Source: Colwellia sp. PAMC 20917 (lineage in GTDB: Bacteria > Pseudomonadota > Gammaproteobacteria > Enterobacterales > Alteromonadaceae). Taken from it: DNA of 64,000 nucleotides. The stretch covers positions 558,001-622,000 of the forward strand of contig NZ_CP014944.1 of assembly GCF_001767295.1 (NCBI RefSeq), read 5' to 3'. This document shows, piece after piece, positions 1-11,352 of this stretch (within the stretch, counting starts at the first letter, position 1; the number at the start of each line of letters is the position of its first letter). The notes under the pieces were generated by a model that searched no databases, was not told the DNA's origin, and saw nothing but the letters and a program-made list of their open reading frames with translations. The translations under genes were made by a program, and so were the position numbers.

Positions 1-643
1 TATGCCTTGAATAGACAATAGATTCACGTAGATGAGTCGCCAAAATAACGCTATCTTGCTGAGCGCTATAGTACTCAGAGAAAGACTTTAAACCACCTGC
101 CTTTTGATAATTATCAGTGTACTCTTGCATAACACTTAATGGAAAAATACCCGCTTTAGCTTTTTTAATAATGGATTCATTGAAATCAGTAGCATAAATT
201 TTACTGCGTTTCGTTAGCCCTTCTTCTTCCAACAAAATACTCATTGAAAGCGGCTCTTCGCCTGAAGAACAGCCTGCATGCCAAACACGAACACTAGGAT
301 AGGTATGAAGTAAAGGGATCACTTTTTTCCTGAATACTTGATACATCTTAGGATCGCGAAACATCGCAGTTACATTGATAGACAGGTTAAGCAGGAAGCG
401 CTCCATCATCAGTCGATCATATAATATTCTTTCTTGCAGTGCGCTAATCGACGGTAAGCTTTCTAAATTAACCAAGTTTCTAATGCGGCGTTTTAAAGAT
501 GCACGAGCGTATTGTCGAAAATCAAAACCGTAATAGCGATAAACCCCCTCACAGAGCAGATCAATTTCTATCTCCTCCAAGAGGGCAAGCCGCGCTTGCT
601 TAGTCGTTAACTGAGCAGCGCTTAAAGATTTATCATCTGTCAC
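1..643 (-). CDS. CheR-type protein methyltransferase (3' end outside window)
   Basis: My translation of the complement from GTG at 643 gives a CheR methyltransferase. An N-terminal helical region contains YYGFDFRQYARASLKRR, then FRDPKMYQVF, then the SAM-binding stretch VRVWHAGCSSGEEPLSMSI and YATDFNES. These match the family that methylates glutamates on chemoreceptors using S-adenosylmethionine. The GTG directly follows the TAA stop of the upstream hybrid kinase (no gap), which suggests translational coupling. The C-terminus lies beyond base 1. With no MCP, CheA or CheW nearby, the substrate may be the poly-HAMP kinase or a non-chemotactic partner; that is inference. Confidence 0.85.
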   Translation of the reverse strand, partial: MTDDKSLSAAQLTTKQARLALLEEIEIDLLCEGVYRYYGFDFRQYARASLKRRIRNLVNLESLPSISALQERILYDRLMMERFLLNLSINVTAMFRDPKMYQVFRKKVIPLLHTYPSVRVWHAGCSSGEEPLSMSILLEEEGLTKRSKIYATDFNESIIKKAKAGIFPLSVMQEYTDNYQKAGGLKSFSEYYSAQQDSVILATHLRESIVYSRH

Positions 644-3600
644 TTAGTTCCTCTCTTTATAAAGCCAAACACGCACTAAAGACAAGAGCTGCTCGGTATC
701 AATAGGCTTAACAATATAATCAGATGCACCAGCATCCAAACATTTTTGCCTATCCTCCATCATCGCTTTTGCCGTAACGGCAATAATAGGTAGTGACTTA
801 AACTTATCTATTTCCCGGATAGCTTGCATGGTTTGGTAACCGTCCATTTCGGGCATCATAATGTCCATTAACACGATTTCTATTTCAGGATGATTTTTAA
901 GTTTTTCTATCGCCTCTTTACCACTTTCAGCATAAAGAGTAACGCAGTCATGCGCTTCAAATACAGAGGTAAGCGTAAAGATATTACGTACATCGTCATC
1001 AACAATAAGTAACGTTCGCCCCCAAAGCTGCGGGTCGTTTTCGTGCACTTGTTGTAACATCTGACGTTTAGATTCGGGCAAATTAGACTCAACTCTATGC
1101 AAAAACAAAGCAGTTTCATCAAGTAATCTCTCAGGAGACTTAACATTTTTAATGATTATGGTCTCAGCAACAGAATTTAGCTTAGTTTCTTCTTCTTCCG
1201 TTAGCTCTTTACCCGTATAAATAATAATAGGTAGACTGATGAGTTCAGGGTCTTTCTTGATCGTTTCAATCAATGATAAGCCACTTTCATCGGGCAATAT
1301 TAAGTCTAATACCATACAATGGAATTTTTGCTTTTTAAGCGCTTCTCTAGCCTCTTTAACTGTGGCTACAGCAGTTATATGTACATCACCATTACCAATT
1401 AAATCTATAATAGCAGCTCGTTGTTTCTCGTTATCTTCTACCACTAATAGCTGTTTATGCTTTTGTTTCTGAAAAGAGTCAATGTGTAAAAAAATATCTT
1501 GCATCGAGCTATCGTTTAGCGGCTTTTGTAAAAAGGAAATGGCCCCTTGCTTAAGACTACGTTGAGTAACATCATCAACAGAGACTACATGTACCGGAAT
1601 ATGACGTATTTTTACATCATGCTTAATACGATCAAGTACTGTCCAGCCATTCATTATAGGTAGTTTAATATCAAGAATAATAGCATCAGGGCGATATTCT
1701 TGGGCGCACAACAAGCCGGCATCGCCTGTTGTTGCTACAACACCTTTAAAGCCTTTTTCGCGAGCGTTATCTAATAATATTTTAGCAAAACTAATGTCAT
1801 CTTCAATAATCAATACAACTCGATCACCCGAAGAAATCAGAATACGATCATCCTCAACTTCTGCCATGGCATCTGACACGTATCTTGGTTTCATTTCAAC
1901 CGAAGTGGCATGAGTGCCATCCCCCTCATTAACCGATAAACGGGCTAAAGGGTTTTCAATCATTTTAGGTATAAGCGGTTTTTCGGTAGTACTTGGCCCG
2001 CTATAATCAGGGAACAAGTTATCATTAGTTACGGGGCTATCAGGATAAGTGTTCGGGATGTATAAGGTAAATGTGCTACCTTTACCTTCTTCACTCTGTA
2101 ATACAATTTCACCTGCCAGTAAATGGGCTATTTCTCTGCTGATAGACAAGCCTAGCCCTGTGCCACCGTATTTACGACTGGTGGTGCCATCTGCCTGCTG
2201 AAATGCCTCAAAAATCACATTATGTTTATCCGCAGGAATACCTATACCACTGTCTGAAACACTAAACGCAATAACAGTAGATGCTTCGTTCAAGTTCCTA
2301 TTACGTGCATTCCAACCTGTCTGTACGTATTGAATGTTAAACTTAACTTGCCCTTTGTTTGTAAATTTAATCGCATTAGACAAGAAGTTTTTAATCACTT
2401 GTTGCAAGCGTTTTTCGTCTGTCATTATTGTTTTAGGCAATGCAGGGTCTAGCTCTGTCTTAAACGTAACGCCTTTATTTTCAGCCATTTGCTGGAAGCC
2501 ACGAACAGCCCAATTCTGAATCCGTTGTAAAAATATATCGCCAACTTGGACAGACATTTTACCGGCTTCTATTTTCGCCAAATCCAAAATTTCGTTAATT
2601 AATTCCAACAATTCGATACCTGAGTCATGGATTGTAGTAACTTTCTCAATTTGTTTAGCAGTCAGGTTCTTATCAATGTTTTTACGTAAGCCGTCAGACA
2701 ATACCATCAAGCTATTCAATGGCGTTCTTAACTCGTGAGACATATTAGCTAAAAATTCAGATTTATATTTAGACGACACCGCTAGCTGTTGTGCTTTTTC
2801 TTCTAATTCCATTTTAGCACTTTCAACTTCATGCTTTTGATCCGCTAATACTCTAGATTTTTCTTCTAGTTCTTCGTTAGTTTGCTGTAACTCTTCTTGC
2901 TGAGTTTGTAACTTACTTTCAGACTCTTGCAAGCTTTTGGCTTGCGTTTCGAGTTTAACATTGGTGACTTTCAGTTCTTCTTGCTGTGTTTCCAGCTCTT
3001 CAGAAAGTGTCTGAGATTCTGTCAGTAATTTTTCTGTTTTTGTACTGGCAACAACCGCATTGGCAACAATGCCTAAGCTCACCATTAATTGATCTAGAAA
3101 ACTAAGTTCTATCTCAGAAAACGGATGAAAGGAGCCTAGCTCTACTACACCAATCAAAGCGTTCTCAAATAACACTGGTAGCACCACAACATTCAGTGGT
3201 TCCGAATGCCCTAAGCCCGATCGTACCTGAATATAGTCTTTAGGCACGTTGTGTACCATAATGCGTTTTTTCTCAAGTGCAGCTTGTCCAACCAAGCCTT
3301 GGCCAATTTCAAACTCATTAGAAACAGACTTGCGTTCATGGTAAGCGTAACTTGCCAGCATGATAAGTTTAGGCTCATCTATCGTCGAATCGACAGTTTT
3401 ATTTAATGCGTAAAACACGCCGTGTTGTACTTCAAGCACGGGGCAGACTTTCGTTATCATAACGTCCGCTAAGCTTTGTAAATTATTGTTGCCTTGCATC
3501 AATCGGCCAAAATCAGATAAATTGGTTTTTAACCAATCTTGCGAGTTATTGGTATCTGAGGTGTCTTTTAATGTTCTGATCATTTGATTCAGACCATTCT

Positions 3601-6547
3601 TAAGCGTTTCAACTTCACCTTTTGCCGCAACATCGATATTACCGGCTAAATCACCATCGGTTACATCCGTTACAACCGTTAAAATGGCTCGAATTTGTCG
3701 GGTTAAGTTATCGGCTAATTCATTAACGTTATCGGTCAATTCTCGCCAGACGCCCTCTGCTTTCGGCACATCAGCTTGGCCGCCTAAGTTGCCCTCGGTG
3801 CCCACTTCTTTTGCCACATAGGTCACTTGGCTAGCAAACTGCGACAAGGTTTCTGTCATTAAGTTAATGGTATTTTTAAGTTGCAATACTTCGCCTTGGG
3901 CTTCAACAGAGATTTTCTGTTCTAAATCCCCCTCTGCCACAGCAGAGATAACCCGCGCGATATCTCTTACTTGGTCTGTCAGGTTTTTCGCTAATTTATT
4001 CACGTTTAAGGTCAAGTCGCCCCATACACCTGTTACACCTTTCACTTCAGCTTGTCCGCCAAGTTTACCTTCAGTGCCTACTTCTTGTGCAACACGGGTT
4101 ACTTCTGAGGCGAACTGTGCCAAGCGATCAACCATGGTATTAATCGTATCTTTCAGCTCTAAAATTTCACCTTGAGCATCTACCGTAATTTTCTGGTTTA
4201 AATCTCCTTCTGCCACCGCTGTTGCAATCGAGGTAATATTACGCACTTGGTTAGTTAAGTTGTCGGCCATGGCGTTAACATTGTTAGTTAAGTCTCGCCA
4301 AACACCTGAGACCCCTTTAATTTCGGCCTTACCACCCAATTTACCTTCGGTTCCTACTTCGCGAGCAACACGCGTAACTTCAGATGAAAATTGCGTTAAA
4401 CTGTCAACCATGGTGTTGAGCGTTTCTTTAAGTTCGAGAATTTCACCTTGTGCAGTCACGGTAATTTTCTGGCTTAAATCACCATTTGCTACAGCAGTCG
4501 CAACGGTCGAAATATTACGTACTTGATTAGTCAGGTTGTCTGCCATGGTGTTTACGTTGTTCGTAAGGTCTTGCCATACACCCGCAACATCATCCACATT
4601 GGCTTTGCCACCTAATACGCCATCAGTACCTACTTCTTGAGCAACCCGGGTAACCTCTGATGAAAACTGGGAGAGTTTTTCAACCATGGTGTTAAGGGTA
4701 TTCTTTAGTTCAAGTACTTCACCTTTTACTTCAACCGTTATTTTCTCGCTTAAATCACCATTAGCAACCGCCGTTGCTACCTTAGCGATATTACGTACTT
4801 GGCTGGTTAAGTTACTCGCCATACCGTTTACATTATTGGTTAACTCTTGCCAAATACCTGACACATCAAGCACTTGTGCTTGCCCACCTAATTGTCCATC
4901 GGTTCCTACTTCCCTAGCAACACGGGTTACTTCAGATGAGAATTGGCTTAAGCGATCAACCATAGTGTTAATGGTACTTTTTAATTCGAGTACTTCGCCT
5001 TGTGCGTCAACGGTAATTTTTTGTGATAAATCTCCACTTGCTACTGCTGTAGCAACCATAGCAATATTACGTACTTGCCCCGTTAAGTTATCGGCCATGG
5101 AGTTAACGTTATTCGTTAACTCTTGCCAAACACCTACAACGTCTTTAACTTCAGCTTTACCGCCTAATTTACCTTCTGTTCCAACTTCACGCGCAACTCG
5201 TGTTACCTCTGATGAGAATTGCGTTAATCTGTCTACCATTGTATTAATGGAATTTTTTAATTCTGATACTTCACCTTTTACATCAACCGTTATTTTTTGA
5301 CTCAAATCACCGTTTGCTACCGCTGTTGCTACCGTAGTGATATTACGTACTTGGCTGGTTAGGTTGTCTGCCATATCGTTTACGTTTTCTGTTAATTCTC
5401 GCCAAACACCAGCTAAATCAGGTACATCGGCTCGTCCGCCTAATTCCCCATCACTGCCTACTTCACGAGCTACTCGGGTAACCTCTGAAGAAAACAGTGC
5501 TAACCGGTCTACCATGGTATTGAGCGTATTTTTAAGTTCTAACACTTCGCCTTGTGCGTCCACTGTAATTTTTCTGCTCAAATCCCCGTTGGCTACCGCA
5601 GATGCAACAGTGGCAATATTACGTACTTGGTTGGTCAAATTATCAGCCATGGTGTTTACATTATTAGTCAGTTCTTGCCATACACCTGACACATCCCTTA
5701 CATCAGCATTTCCACCCAACTTACCAGACGTTCCTACATCTTGGGCAACCCTTGTTACCTCTGAAGAAAACTGTGTAAGGCGCTCTACCATGGTATTCAA
5801 TGTATTTTTCAGCTCAAGTACTTCGCCTTTAGCTTCTACACTTATTCGTTGTGTCAAATCACCATTTGCCACGGCTGTGGCTACCGTTGTAATATTTCGC
5901 ACCTGATTGGTTAAGTTATCTGCCATACCGTTAACGCTGCTGGTTAACTCTAGCCACACGCCAGAAACCCCTTTGATACGTGCTTGGCCACCTAATATTC
6001 CGTCGGTACCCACTTCTAAAGAAACACGTATTACTTCAGTCGAAAAAGCATTCAAAAGGCCAATCATCTGGTTGGTGGTTTTGGCCACTCTTAGAAAGTC
6101 TCCTTTAAGTGGACGGCCTTCTATTTCAAGCGACATGGGTTCAGTGAGATCGCCTTTTGCAATAGAGTTAACAACCCGACCAAATTCGCTGAAAGGCTCT
6201 GCCATTCCATCAATCGTTCCATTATAGGCATTAACCGTTTCTGCCCAATGACCCGTTGCGGCATTAATAGAAACGCGTTGGCTTAATTTACCTTCACGGC
6301 CAACAGCTTTTCCTACACGCGTGAACTCTTTGAATAATAGCTGGTTAAGTTCAATAGATTCATTTAATGCTCTGGCTATTTCACCAGCGATACCTGTTTG
6401 AGTGTCGGGTAACCGAGCTGAAAAATTACCATTACGGTATGCGCGCAATACTTTAAGGAGCGCTTTGTGATCAATAACTTCTGATTCATCTTTCCAGGCC
6501 TGTAGCGCTTTAAGGATGTCTTTTGAACTGAACTCTTGTGCATTCAT
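644..6547 (-). CDS. giant poly-HAMP hybrid histidine kinase (HAMPx~20-GAF-HisKA-HATPase-REC-REC-REC)
   Basis: A 1967-residue soluble hybrid kinase. Residues ~35-1000 are a 92-residue repeat in which two HAMP-like halves alternate: one carries a GDL..KITV core, the other VGTEGKLGG. I count ten of each, plus an N-terminal partial unit. A GAF domain (~1024-1166), a coiled coil rich in QQEEL/NEELEEK (~1175-1260), HisKA with FLANMSHELRTPLN (phospho-His near 1270), HATPase with GIGIP and GGTGLGL, and three receivers follow. Receiver Asp residues sit in LDIKLP (~1625), LDLILP (~1747) and LMDIMMPEMDG (~1894). No membrane segment is evident, so it is probably cytoplasmic. The architecture resembles group III (Nik1/Os1-like) kinases but with a far longer HAMP chain. 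Its stop abuts the cheR start. Confidence 0.93.
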   Translation of the reverse strand: MNAQEFSSKDILKALQAWKDESEVIDHKALLKVLRAYRNGNFSARLPDTQTGIAGEIARALNESIELNQLLFKEFTRVGKAVGREGKLSQRVSINAATGHWAETVNAYNGTIDGMAEPFSEFGRVVNSIAKGDLTEPMSLEIEGRPLKGDFLRVAKTTNQMIGLLNAFSTEVIRVSLEVGTDGILGGQARIKGVSGVWLELTSSVNGMADNLTNQVRNITTVATAVANGDLTQRISVEAKGEVLELKNTLNTMVERLTQFSSEVTRVAQDVGTSGKLGGNADVRDVSGVWQELTNNVNTMADNLTNQVRNIATVASAVANGDLSRKITVDAQGEVLELKNTLNTMVDRLALFSSEVTRVAREVGSDGELGGRADVPDLAGVWRELTENVNDMADNLTSQVRNITTVATAVANGDLSQKITVDVKGEVSELKNSINTMVDRLTQFSSEVTRVAREVGTEGKLGGKAEVKDVVGVWQELTNNVNSMADNLTGQVRNIAMVATAVASGDLSQKITVDAQGEVLELKSTINTMVDRLSQFSSEVTRVAREVGTDGQLGGQAQVLDVSGIWQELTNNVNGMASNLTSQVRNIAKVATAVANGDLSEKITVEVKGEVLELKNTLNTMVEKLSQFSSEVTRVAQEVGTDGVLGGKANVDDVAGVWQDLTNNVNTMADNLTNQVRNISTVATAVANGDLSQKITVTAQGEILELKETLNTMVDSLTQFSSEVTRVAREVGTEGKLGGKAEIKGVSGVWRDLTNNVNAMADNLTNQVRNITSIATAVAEGDLNQKITVDAQGEILELKDTINTMVDRLAQFASEVTRVAQEVGTEGKLGGQAEVKGVTGVWGDLTLNVNKLAKNLTDQVRDIARVISAVAEGDLEQKISVEAQGEVLQLKNTINLMTETLSQFASQVTYVAKEVGTEGNLGGQADVPKAEGVWRELTDNVNELADNLTRQIRAILTVVTDVTDGDLAGNIDVAAKGEVETLKNGLNQMIRTLKDTSDTNNSQDWLKTNLSDFGRLMQGNNNLQSLADVMITKVCPVLEVQHGVFYALNKTVDSTIDEPKLIMLASYAYHERKSVSNEFEIGQGLVGQAALEKKRIMVHNVPKDYIQVRSGLGHSEPLNVVVLPVLFENALIGVVELGSFHPFSEIELSFLDQLMVSLGIVANAVVASTKTEKLLTESQTLSEELETQQEELKVTNVKLETQAKSLQESESKLQTQQEELQQTNEELEEKSRVLADQKHEVESAKMELEEKAQQLAVSSKYKSEFLANMSHELRTPLNSLMVLSDGLRKNIDKNLTAKQIEKVTTIHDSGIELLELINEILDLAKIEAGKMSVQVGDIFLQRIQNWAVRGFQQMAENKGVTFKTELDPALPKTIMTDEKRLQQVIKNFLSNAIKFTNKGQVKFNIQYVQTGWNARNRNLNEASTVIAFSVSDSGIGIPADKHNVIFEAFQQADGTTSRKYGGTGLGLSISREIAHLLAGEIVLQSEEGKGSTFTLYIPNTYPDSPVTNDNLFPDYSGPSTTEKPLIPKMIENPLARLSVNEGDGTHATSVEMKPRYVSDAMAEVEDDRILISSGDRVVLIIEDDISFAKILLDNAREKGFKGVVATTGDAGLLCAQEYRPDAIILDIKLPIMNGWTVLDRIKHDVKIRHIPVHVVSVDDVTQRSLKQGAISFLQKPLNDSSMQDIFLHIDSFQKQKHKQLLVVEDNEKQRAAIIDLIGNGDVHITAVATVKEAREALKKQKFHCMVLDLILPDESGLSLIETIKKDPELISLPIIIYTGKELTEEEETKLNSVAETIIIKNVKSPERLLDETALFLHRVESNLPESKRQMLQQVHENDPQLWGRTLLIVDDDVRNIFTLTSVFEAHDCVTLYAESGKEAIEKLKNHPEIEIVLMDIMMPEMDGYQTMQAIREIDKFKSLPIIAVTAKAMMEDRQKCLDAGASDYIVKPIDTEQLLSLVRVWLYKERN

Positions 6548-6622
6548 TCGGTTAATTCCCAGTGTTTCTATTATGTATTAAAAAGTAAACAGCCGCTTTA
6601 ATTGGTGTGCAATGCTCTGTTG

Positions 6623-7053
6623 CTAAAAGAATTTTTGCGAAGATGAACGGATCCAACCATCAACAAAACATCCAAACAATAGCGCAAGCTTATCAATATT
6701 TGACGTTTTTTGAATATAAGCATTGGCACCCAATGCAATACATTCGTCGTAGTCGCGCCTAGAACTTGAACCCGACATCATAATGATAGGTATCGCTTTA
6801 GTTTGGGCATTGGCTCGTAAGGTTTTCAGTAGCTCTTTGCCATCAATTCCAGGTAAGCCAATATCTAAAATGATAAGTCCTGGGGTATTACCCCTTGATT
6901 AGAGTTGACCCAATCTAACAACTCATGCCCTGTTGCTATTTGGTGATACCCACTGGTATAGCCAATTTTCTCTAACAATATGTTCATCACCCTGACATCA
7001 CATACATCATCTTCACCATGAAGAATAAAAAAGTCACCATAATTTTCTTTCAT
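6623..7053 (-). pseudogene. single-domain response regulator, frameshifted
   Basis: The frame starting at 7053 encodes the first half of a receiver (MKENYGDFFILHGEDDVCDV, acidic pair in GEDD) and stops at 6865. A second frame continues the domain: PGLIILDIGLPGIDGKELL with the phosphoacceptor Asp, then IPIIMMSGSSS and NAYIQKTSN with the conserved Lys, ending at TAG 6623-6625. Adding one C to the CCCC run near 6885 (plus strand GGGG) would restore one ~143-residue Rcp1-like receiver. It is either a real one-base deletion or a homopolymer sequencing error. It sits between the poly-HAMP kinase and the CheB-CheR kinase on the same strand and is probably their phosphorelay partner. Confidence 0.8.
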
Positions 7054-7088
7054 TAATTTTTCCGTTTAATTATTGAATATTTTTGGGC

Positions 7089-10000
7089 TTATAAAGGTAG
7101 CGATATAACAAAAGATGAACCTTTACCGAGTTCAGATTCTGCGTGAATCGATCCATTGTGTTGTTCAACCACTGTTTTACAAATAGACAAACCTATACCG
7201 CTGCCTTCAAAATTCTCTTTTGTTACTAAGCGGCGGAATGGTTCAAATATTTTATCAACCTGAGTAATATCAAAACCAATGCCATTGTCTGCCACGGTGA
7301 TCACATAGTTGGTTTTATCAATTGCATGGGTAATGGCAATATGTGGTGTCTCTTTATCAATATATTTACAGGCATTGCCAATCAGGTTTTGCATCAAATG
7401 AGTGAGTAATGACTTATCGCCTTTAATTTCAGGAAAATCGTCATGTTCAACCTGTATATTATTCTCTTTAATTGTAGGCTCAAAAGTACTTAAAACAGAG
7501 TCAATAATCGCCGTCATATTGACTTTGGAGAGCCGTTTTTTTTCTGATGTTACTCTGGCATAAGTAATGATGTCGTCAACCAACTCTGTCAAACCTAGCG
7601 TACTGTCTTTAATGCCTTTAATTTCTTTATGCATAGCCTCTGCGTCATTCTTTTCTAGCGCTTGCTGTAAGAACATCAGATAATTTTGAATGTGCCTAAT
7701 AGGCGCTTTAATATCGTGTGAAACAATATAAGCAAACTTTTCCAATAATTCATTTGAGCGACCTAATGCTAAGGCTTGCTGTTGGAGTTGGATTTCCACC
7801 TCTTTTTGTTTAGTGAAGTCGATTAAAACACCTATCAACTTAGTCTGCTTTGTTTTTTCATCAACCGCTATTTCACCTTTACAAACCATCCAAATTTCAT
7901 TGCCATCAGCTTTTATAAAGGGTAATACCTCTTGAATATTAACTTTGTTAGCATTTACTTGTTTTATAATACTTTTAACATCAGCAACATGTTCACCCAA
8001 TAATTGCGCTATATCTGGGTGTTCGTCACTGTAACCCAAGCGTTGAGAAACTTTTTCAGAGAAAAAAGTAACGTCCGTATCAAAGTTCCATTCAAAGTAA
8101 CCATCTGAAATAGCATCTAATGTGTTATTAAACCTATTTTGTGTTTGCTCTAACGCTGTTTGAGACGTTCTTAGCTTCGTTATATTACTAAAGGTTATAA
8201 TTACACCATGAAGGTCTATATCATCTTCATTTGGCTTTCTGCTTATTGGCTTATGAGAGCTTATTCGCATGAGATAAACTAACCCATCGTCATCAACCAC
8301 CTCTTTTTCAATTATCTTTCTTTCTCTAAAAACGGCTTGAACGTCTTCTCGAATCTCTTGAACAAGCCGTCCAGAGGTTCCTGAAAATGGCTTATGAAAA
8401 TCATTTTCAATTAAATTAAACAACTCAGCAGCTAAAGGAGAATACTTACGTATTCTTAGGTTATGATCAAGAAATAAAATACCTAAATTGGCTGATTCTA
8501 TTGTGCTTCTTTCATCAGACTCTAGCTCATCTCGTTCTATTTCTTTCTGCTGAAATTCTGCATTAACACTAAACAACTCTTCGTTTACCGATTGCAATTC
8601 TTCATTGGTACTTTGTAACTCTTCATTCGAGGCCATTAGCTCTTCATTTGAGGCTTGCAGTTCTTCATTACTACTTTCAAGCTCTTCTACAGTAACTTGT
8701 AGTGTTTCTTGCGCATAAATAAGTTCTTCTTCTAATTCTTTAACACGTAAGTCAGTATAAGCAGATGTAACCTCGTTTAGCTCTATATGTTCTGAGCTCA
8801 TTACATTCAAGCTGTTGTCTTGATGCTCTGAGTTATGTGACTCTGAAAGTGAAATTATAATGTAATTTAAATCAGCCGGAGAGTCAGAAAGAACATGCAT
8901 TTCAATATCAACTGCGTCAAACCCATTAAACCCTTTAATTTCTTTAGCTTTAACCGGTTTATAGGATTTTCCTATACGGTAGATCATTTGTGTTAAAACA
9001 ATTTTAGCTTGCTCACCAACCAGCGCCGTAATATTTAAAGACGCGGCTCCAAACTTAAGAGACAAGTACTTACCTGCATCACCAAAGGTATGGAGGATAT
9101 TTCCTTGCTCATCAATGAGTACACTAGTGGGGACATATTTTTGCAGAAGAACATCTAACGCTTTCTTACTTTTAAGGCTCATCTGAGTATTATCAAGTTC
9201 TCCACCATTACGATTAATTCTTATAGGAGCTTGAGTTCTTACTGTGAGTGGTATTGGTACATTTCCTTGATTCGTTCTCGTTTTTCTAAATAGTCTGTTC
9301 TTAGGGTCTACCTCCTCAAAATCACCAGAGTGCGAACCAATGGCTTCGCTTGACCCCATAAATAACAAGCCCTTATTCAATAATGAAAAAGACAATAAAC
9401 TCAACACGCGCTGTTGCCCTGTATTATTAAAATAAATCAATAAATTTCGACATGAAACAAGGTGTGTACGAGTGAATGGAGGATCTTTTAAAAGATTATG
9501 CTGAGCAAAAATAACAGGCTTACGAATTTCTGATGTAACTTGGTACTTTCCAGACGGTAATAAAGTAAAAAAACGTTTCTTGTACTCTTCATCCAGTCTT
9601 TCTACATTTTCTTCGCTGTATATACCAGTAGCAGCAAACTGGATTGATTTATTATGAATGTCGGTGGCAAATATTTTAAAAGGCTTATTGCCATTAGGAT
9701 CATTTTCCATGGCAGTAGTCATCATCATAGACATGGTATATGCCTCTTGACCTGATGCGCATGCTGATACCCAAATTCGGATCTCTGGGTCATCTTTAAA
9801 CTGAGCTAATAATTTAGGTATTCTTGATTTTAATGACGAAAAAGCTTCAGGATCACGGAAAAACTCTGTTACCCCAATGAGTAAATCATAATAAAGTGAT
9901 TCTAATTCCTCATGATTACTTAAAAGAATATTGATGTATTCTTTTAATGTTTTCGTTTTTTGGTAAGTGAGTCTACGTTCGAGGCGTCGAGTAATGGTTG

Positions 10001-10799
10001 ATGGTTTATACTGCGAAAAATCTAGATCAAACCTATTATTAAGTAATATAAGAATTTCTGAAAATTCACTAACTTCAGCGTCAAAATGTCCTAGGGCTAA
10101 CTGTTCAGCTACCTTTTCAGTACGCAGTGAATATTTCATAAGTGCGTCAGGCATCGATTCAGGAGGAAGAACTGAATCAACTTTATTGGTTTTAATTGCG
10201 TTTTGAGGCATTGAATCAAATTTGCAACTTTCAGGTTGTTGTGCAATGACAAACCCACCACTGTCATGTACTTTTGTAATACCTTTAGTACCATCTGAAC
10301 CCGTGCCTGAAAGCACAATAGCGATGCTTTTTTCCTGATACGTTTCTGCCATTGATCTAAAAAACGTATTAATAGGTAGGTTAATAACTTCTGTGTTTTC
10401 TCTATCGGTTAAATAAAGCTTACCGTTCGCAGCAATCATTTCTTTTTTAGGAGGTAATAGGTAAATAGTATCGGCTTCAATGGCTATTTGATCTGTCGCT
10501 ACTTTAATCGGGATCATGGTCTTACGTGCAAGCAATTCGTGCATCATACTTTTATAGTCTGGCGATAAATGTTGTATAACGATGAAAGCCATGCCCGTTT
10601 TAAATGGCATATTTATAAACAACGACTCTAGGGCTTCTAAGCCGCCCGCAGATGCACCAATACCAACCACATAATTTGGTATTTTGATCTCACTGAGGTT
10701 GTCACCATTTATCTCATCTAGACTGAGCATTTTCTCTTTGTCCCTCGCATGAGAGATCTCTTCGTCGCTTTTAGTCGCTTTCTGCTTATCACTTTCCAT
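7089..10799 (-). CDS. CheB-CheR fusion with PAS domains and histidine kinase
   Basis: 1236 residues. The CheB methylesterase comes first (~40-225), with the catalytic Ser in [12 protein letters not shown], His in IVIQHLSPD and Asp in [11 protein letters not shown]. CheR follows (~245-515), with EFFRDPEAF, the SAM motif [17 protein letters not shown] and [12 protein letters not shown] coiled coil of repeated SNEELQ/TNEELQ (~690-755) leads to two PAS domains (~770-1005), HisKA with [13 protein letters not shown] (His ~1028) and HATPase with DNGIGF and GSGIGLSI. No receiver is fused. The start overlaps the end of the upstream receiver gene by 11 bases, which indicates coupled translation. It combines receptor-type methylation and demethylation activity with kinase signalling; the substrate is unknown. 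Confidence 0.93.
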   Translation of the reverse strand: MESDKQKATKSDEEISHARDKEKMLSLDEINGDNLSEIKIPNYVVGIGASAGGLEALESLFINMPFKTGMAFIVIQHLSPDYKSMMHELLARKTMIPIKVATDQIAIEADTIYLLPPKKEMIAANGKLYLTDRENTEVINLPINTFFRSMAETYQEKSIAIVLSGTGSDGTKGITKVHDSGGFVIAQQPESCKFDSMPQNAIKTNKVDSVLPPESMPDALMKYSLRTEKVAEQLALGHFDAEVSEFSEILILLNNRFDLDFSQYKPSTITRRLERRLTYQKTKTLKEYINILLSNHEELESLYYDLLIGVTEFFRDPEAFSSLKSRIPKLLAQFKDDPEIRIWVSACASGQEAYTMSMMMTTAMENDPNGNKPFKIFATDIHNKSIQFAATGIYSEENVERLDEEYKKRFFTLLPSGKYQVTSEIRKPVIFAQHNLLKDPPFTRTHLVSCRNLLIYFNNTGQQRVLSLLSFSLLNKGLLFMGSSEAIGSHSGDFEEVDPKNRLFRKTRTNQGNVPIPLTVRTQAPIRINRNGGELDNTQMSLKSKKALDVLLQKYVPTSVLIDEQGNILHTFGDAGKYLSLKFGAASLNITALVGEQAKIVLTQMIYRIGKSYKPVKAKEIKGFNGFDAVDIEMHVLSDSPADLNYIIISLSESHNSEHQDNSLNVMSSEHIELNEVTSAYTDLRVKELEEELIYAQETLQVTVEELESSNEELQASNEELMASNEELQSTNEELQSVNEELFSVNAEFQQKEIERDELESDERSTIESANLGILFLDHNLRIRKYSPLAAELFNLIENDFHKPFSGTSGRLVQEIREDVQAVFRERKIIEKEVVDDDGLVYLMRISSHKPISRKPNEDDIDLHGVIITFSNITKLRTSQTALEQTQNRFNNTLDAISDGYFEWNFDTDVTFFSEKVSQRLGYSDEHPDIAQLLGEHVADVKSIIKQVNANKVNIQEVLPFIKADGNEIWMVCKGEIAVDEKTKQTKLIGVLIDFTKQKEVEIQLQQQALALGRSNELLEKFAYIVSHDIKAPIRHIQNYLMFLQQALEKNDAEAMHKEIKGIKDSTLGLTELVDDIITYARVTSEKKRLSKVNMTAIIDSVLSTFEPTIKENNIQVEHDDFPEIKGDKSLLTHLMQNLIGNACKYIDKETPHIAITHAIDKTNYVITVADNGIGFDITQVDKIFEPFRRLVTKENFEGSGIGLSICKTVVEQHNGSIHAESELGKGSSFVISLPL

Positions 10800-11352
10800 T
10801 GTTGATTTCCATCCACACTGTTTGTAGGTTTTTGAGCTTACTCGATACTTTTAATAAGGTTTCTTTTTGATCCGGAGAGTTATTCTTGTTGGCAATGAGT
10901 GCTTCAATAGGATCAATTAAGTCTACCTCGAGCTTTTTCAAATGACCTTCTATTTGCTCAATGGATTTAATACGCAACGCTTGTTGTACAATAAAATCGA
11001 CTTTACGGTATAACGTTTCAGGTTCAATGGGTTTCAGTAAAAAATCCACTGCGCCATATTTATAAGCTCTAAGGGTTTCATTCTCGCTAAATATTTTTCC
11101 GGTGATCATAATAACAGGAACTTTTGTATGGGTAGGCGCATTACGGAGTGTTTTTAAAAACTCGAAACCGTCCATTTCAGGCATGCTAACGTCAAGTAAT
11201 ACACAGTCAATTGACTCTTTCAACATGATCAGCAAGGCTTCTCTAGCTGACGTTGCTTTAATAATACTAGCGTTGATCCCGGAAAGAACATCTTCCAGAG
11301 CGAGTAAACTTGATATTTGGTCGTCTACTGCCAATATTTTAATTGTGCTCAC
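10789..11352 (-). CDS. response regulator receiver protein
   Basis: A receiver domain begins at IKILAVDDQISSLL, with phosphoacceptor Asp in VLLDVSMPEMDGFEF, then PVIMITG and the Lys of FLLKPIEPETL. A short helical C-terminal extension (~60 residues) has no recognised output domain. An upstream in-frame ATG would extend the protein to 11481, but the added stretch looks non-coding. I favour GTG at 11352, which is preceded by AAGGGA at a suitable distance; ATG at 11376 is the alternative. Its 3' end overlaps the CheB-CheR kinase start by 11 bases. It probably heads the leftward signalling operon. Confidence 0.88.
   Translation of the reverse strand: MSTIKILAVDDQISSLLALEDVLSGINASIIKATSAREALLIMLKESIDCVLLDVSMPEMDGFEFLKTLRNAPTHTKVPVIMITGKIFSENETLRAYKYGAVDFLLKPIEPETLYRKVDFIVQQALRIKSIEQIEGHLKKLEVDLIDPIEALIANKNNSPDQKETLLKVSSKLKNLQTVWMEINNGK

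Noticed and set aside
3867-6227. Several long open frames (60-204 codons) on the plus strand opposite the HAMP repeats
   Set aside because: They are antisense shadows of a repetitive coding sequence; the amino-acid pattern repeats with the HAMP units and has no family character.
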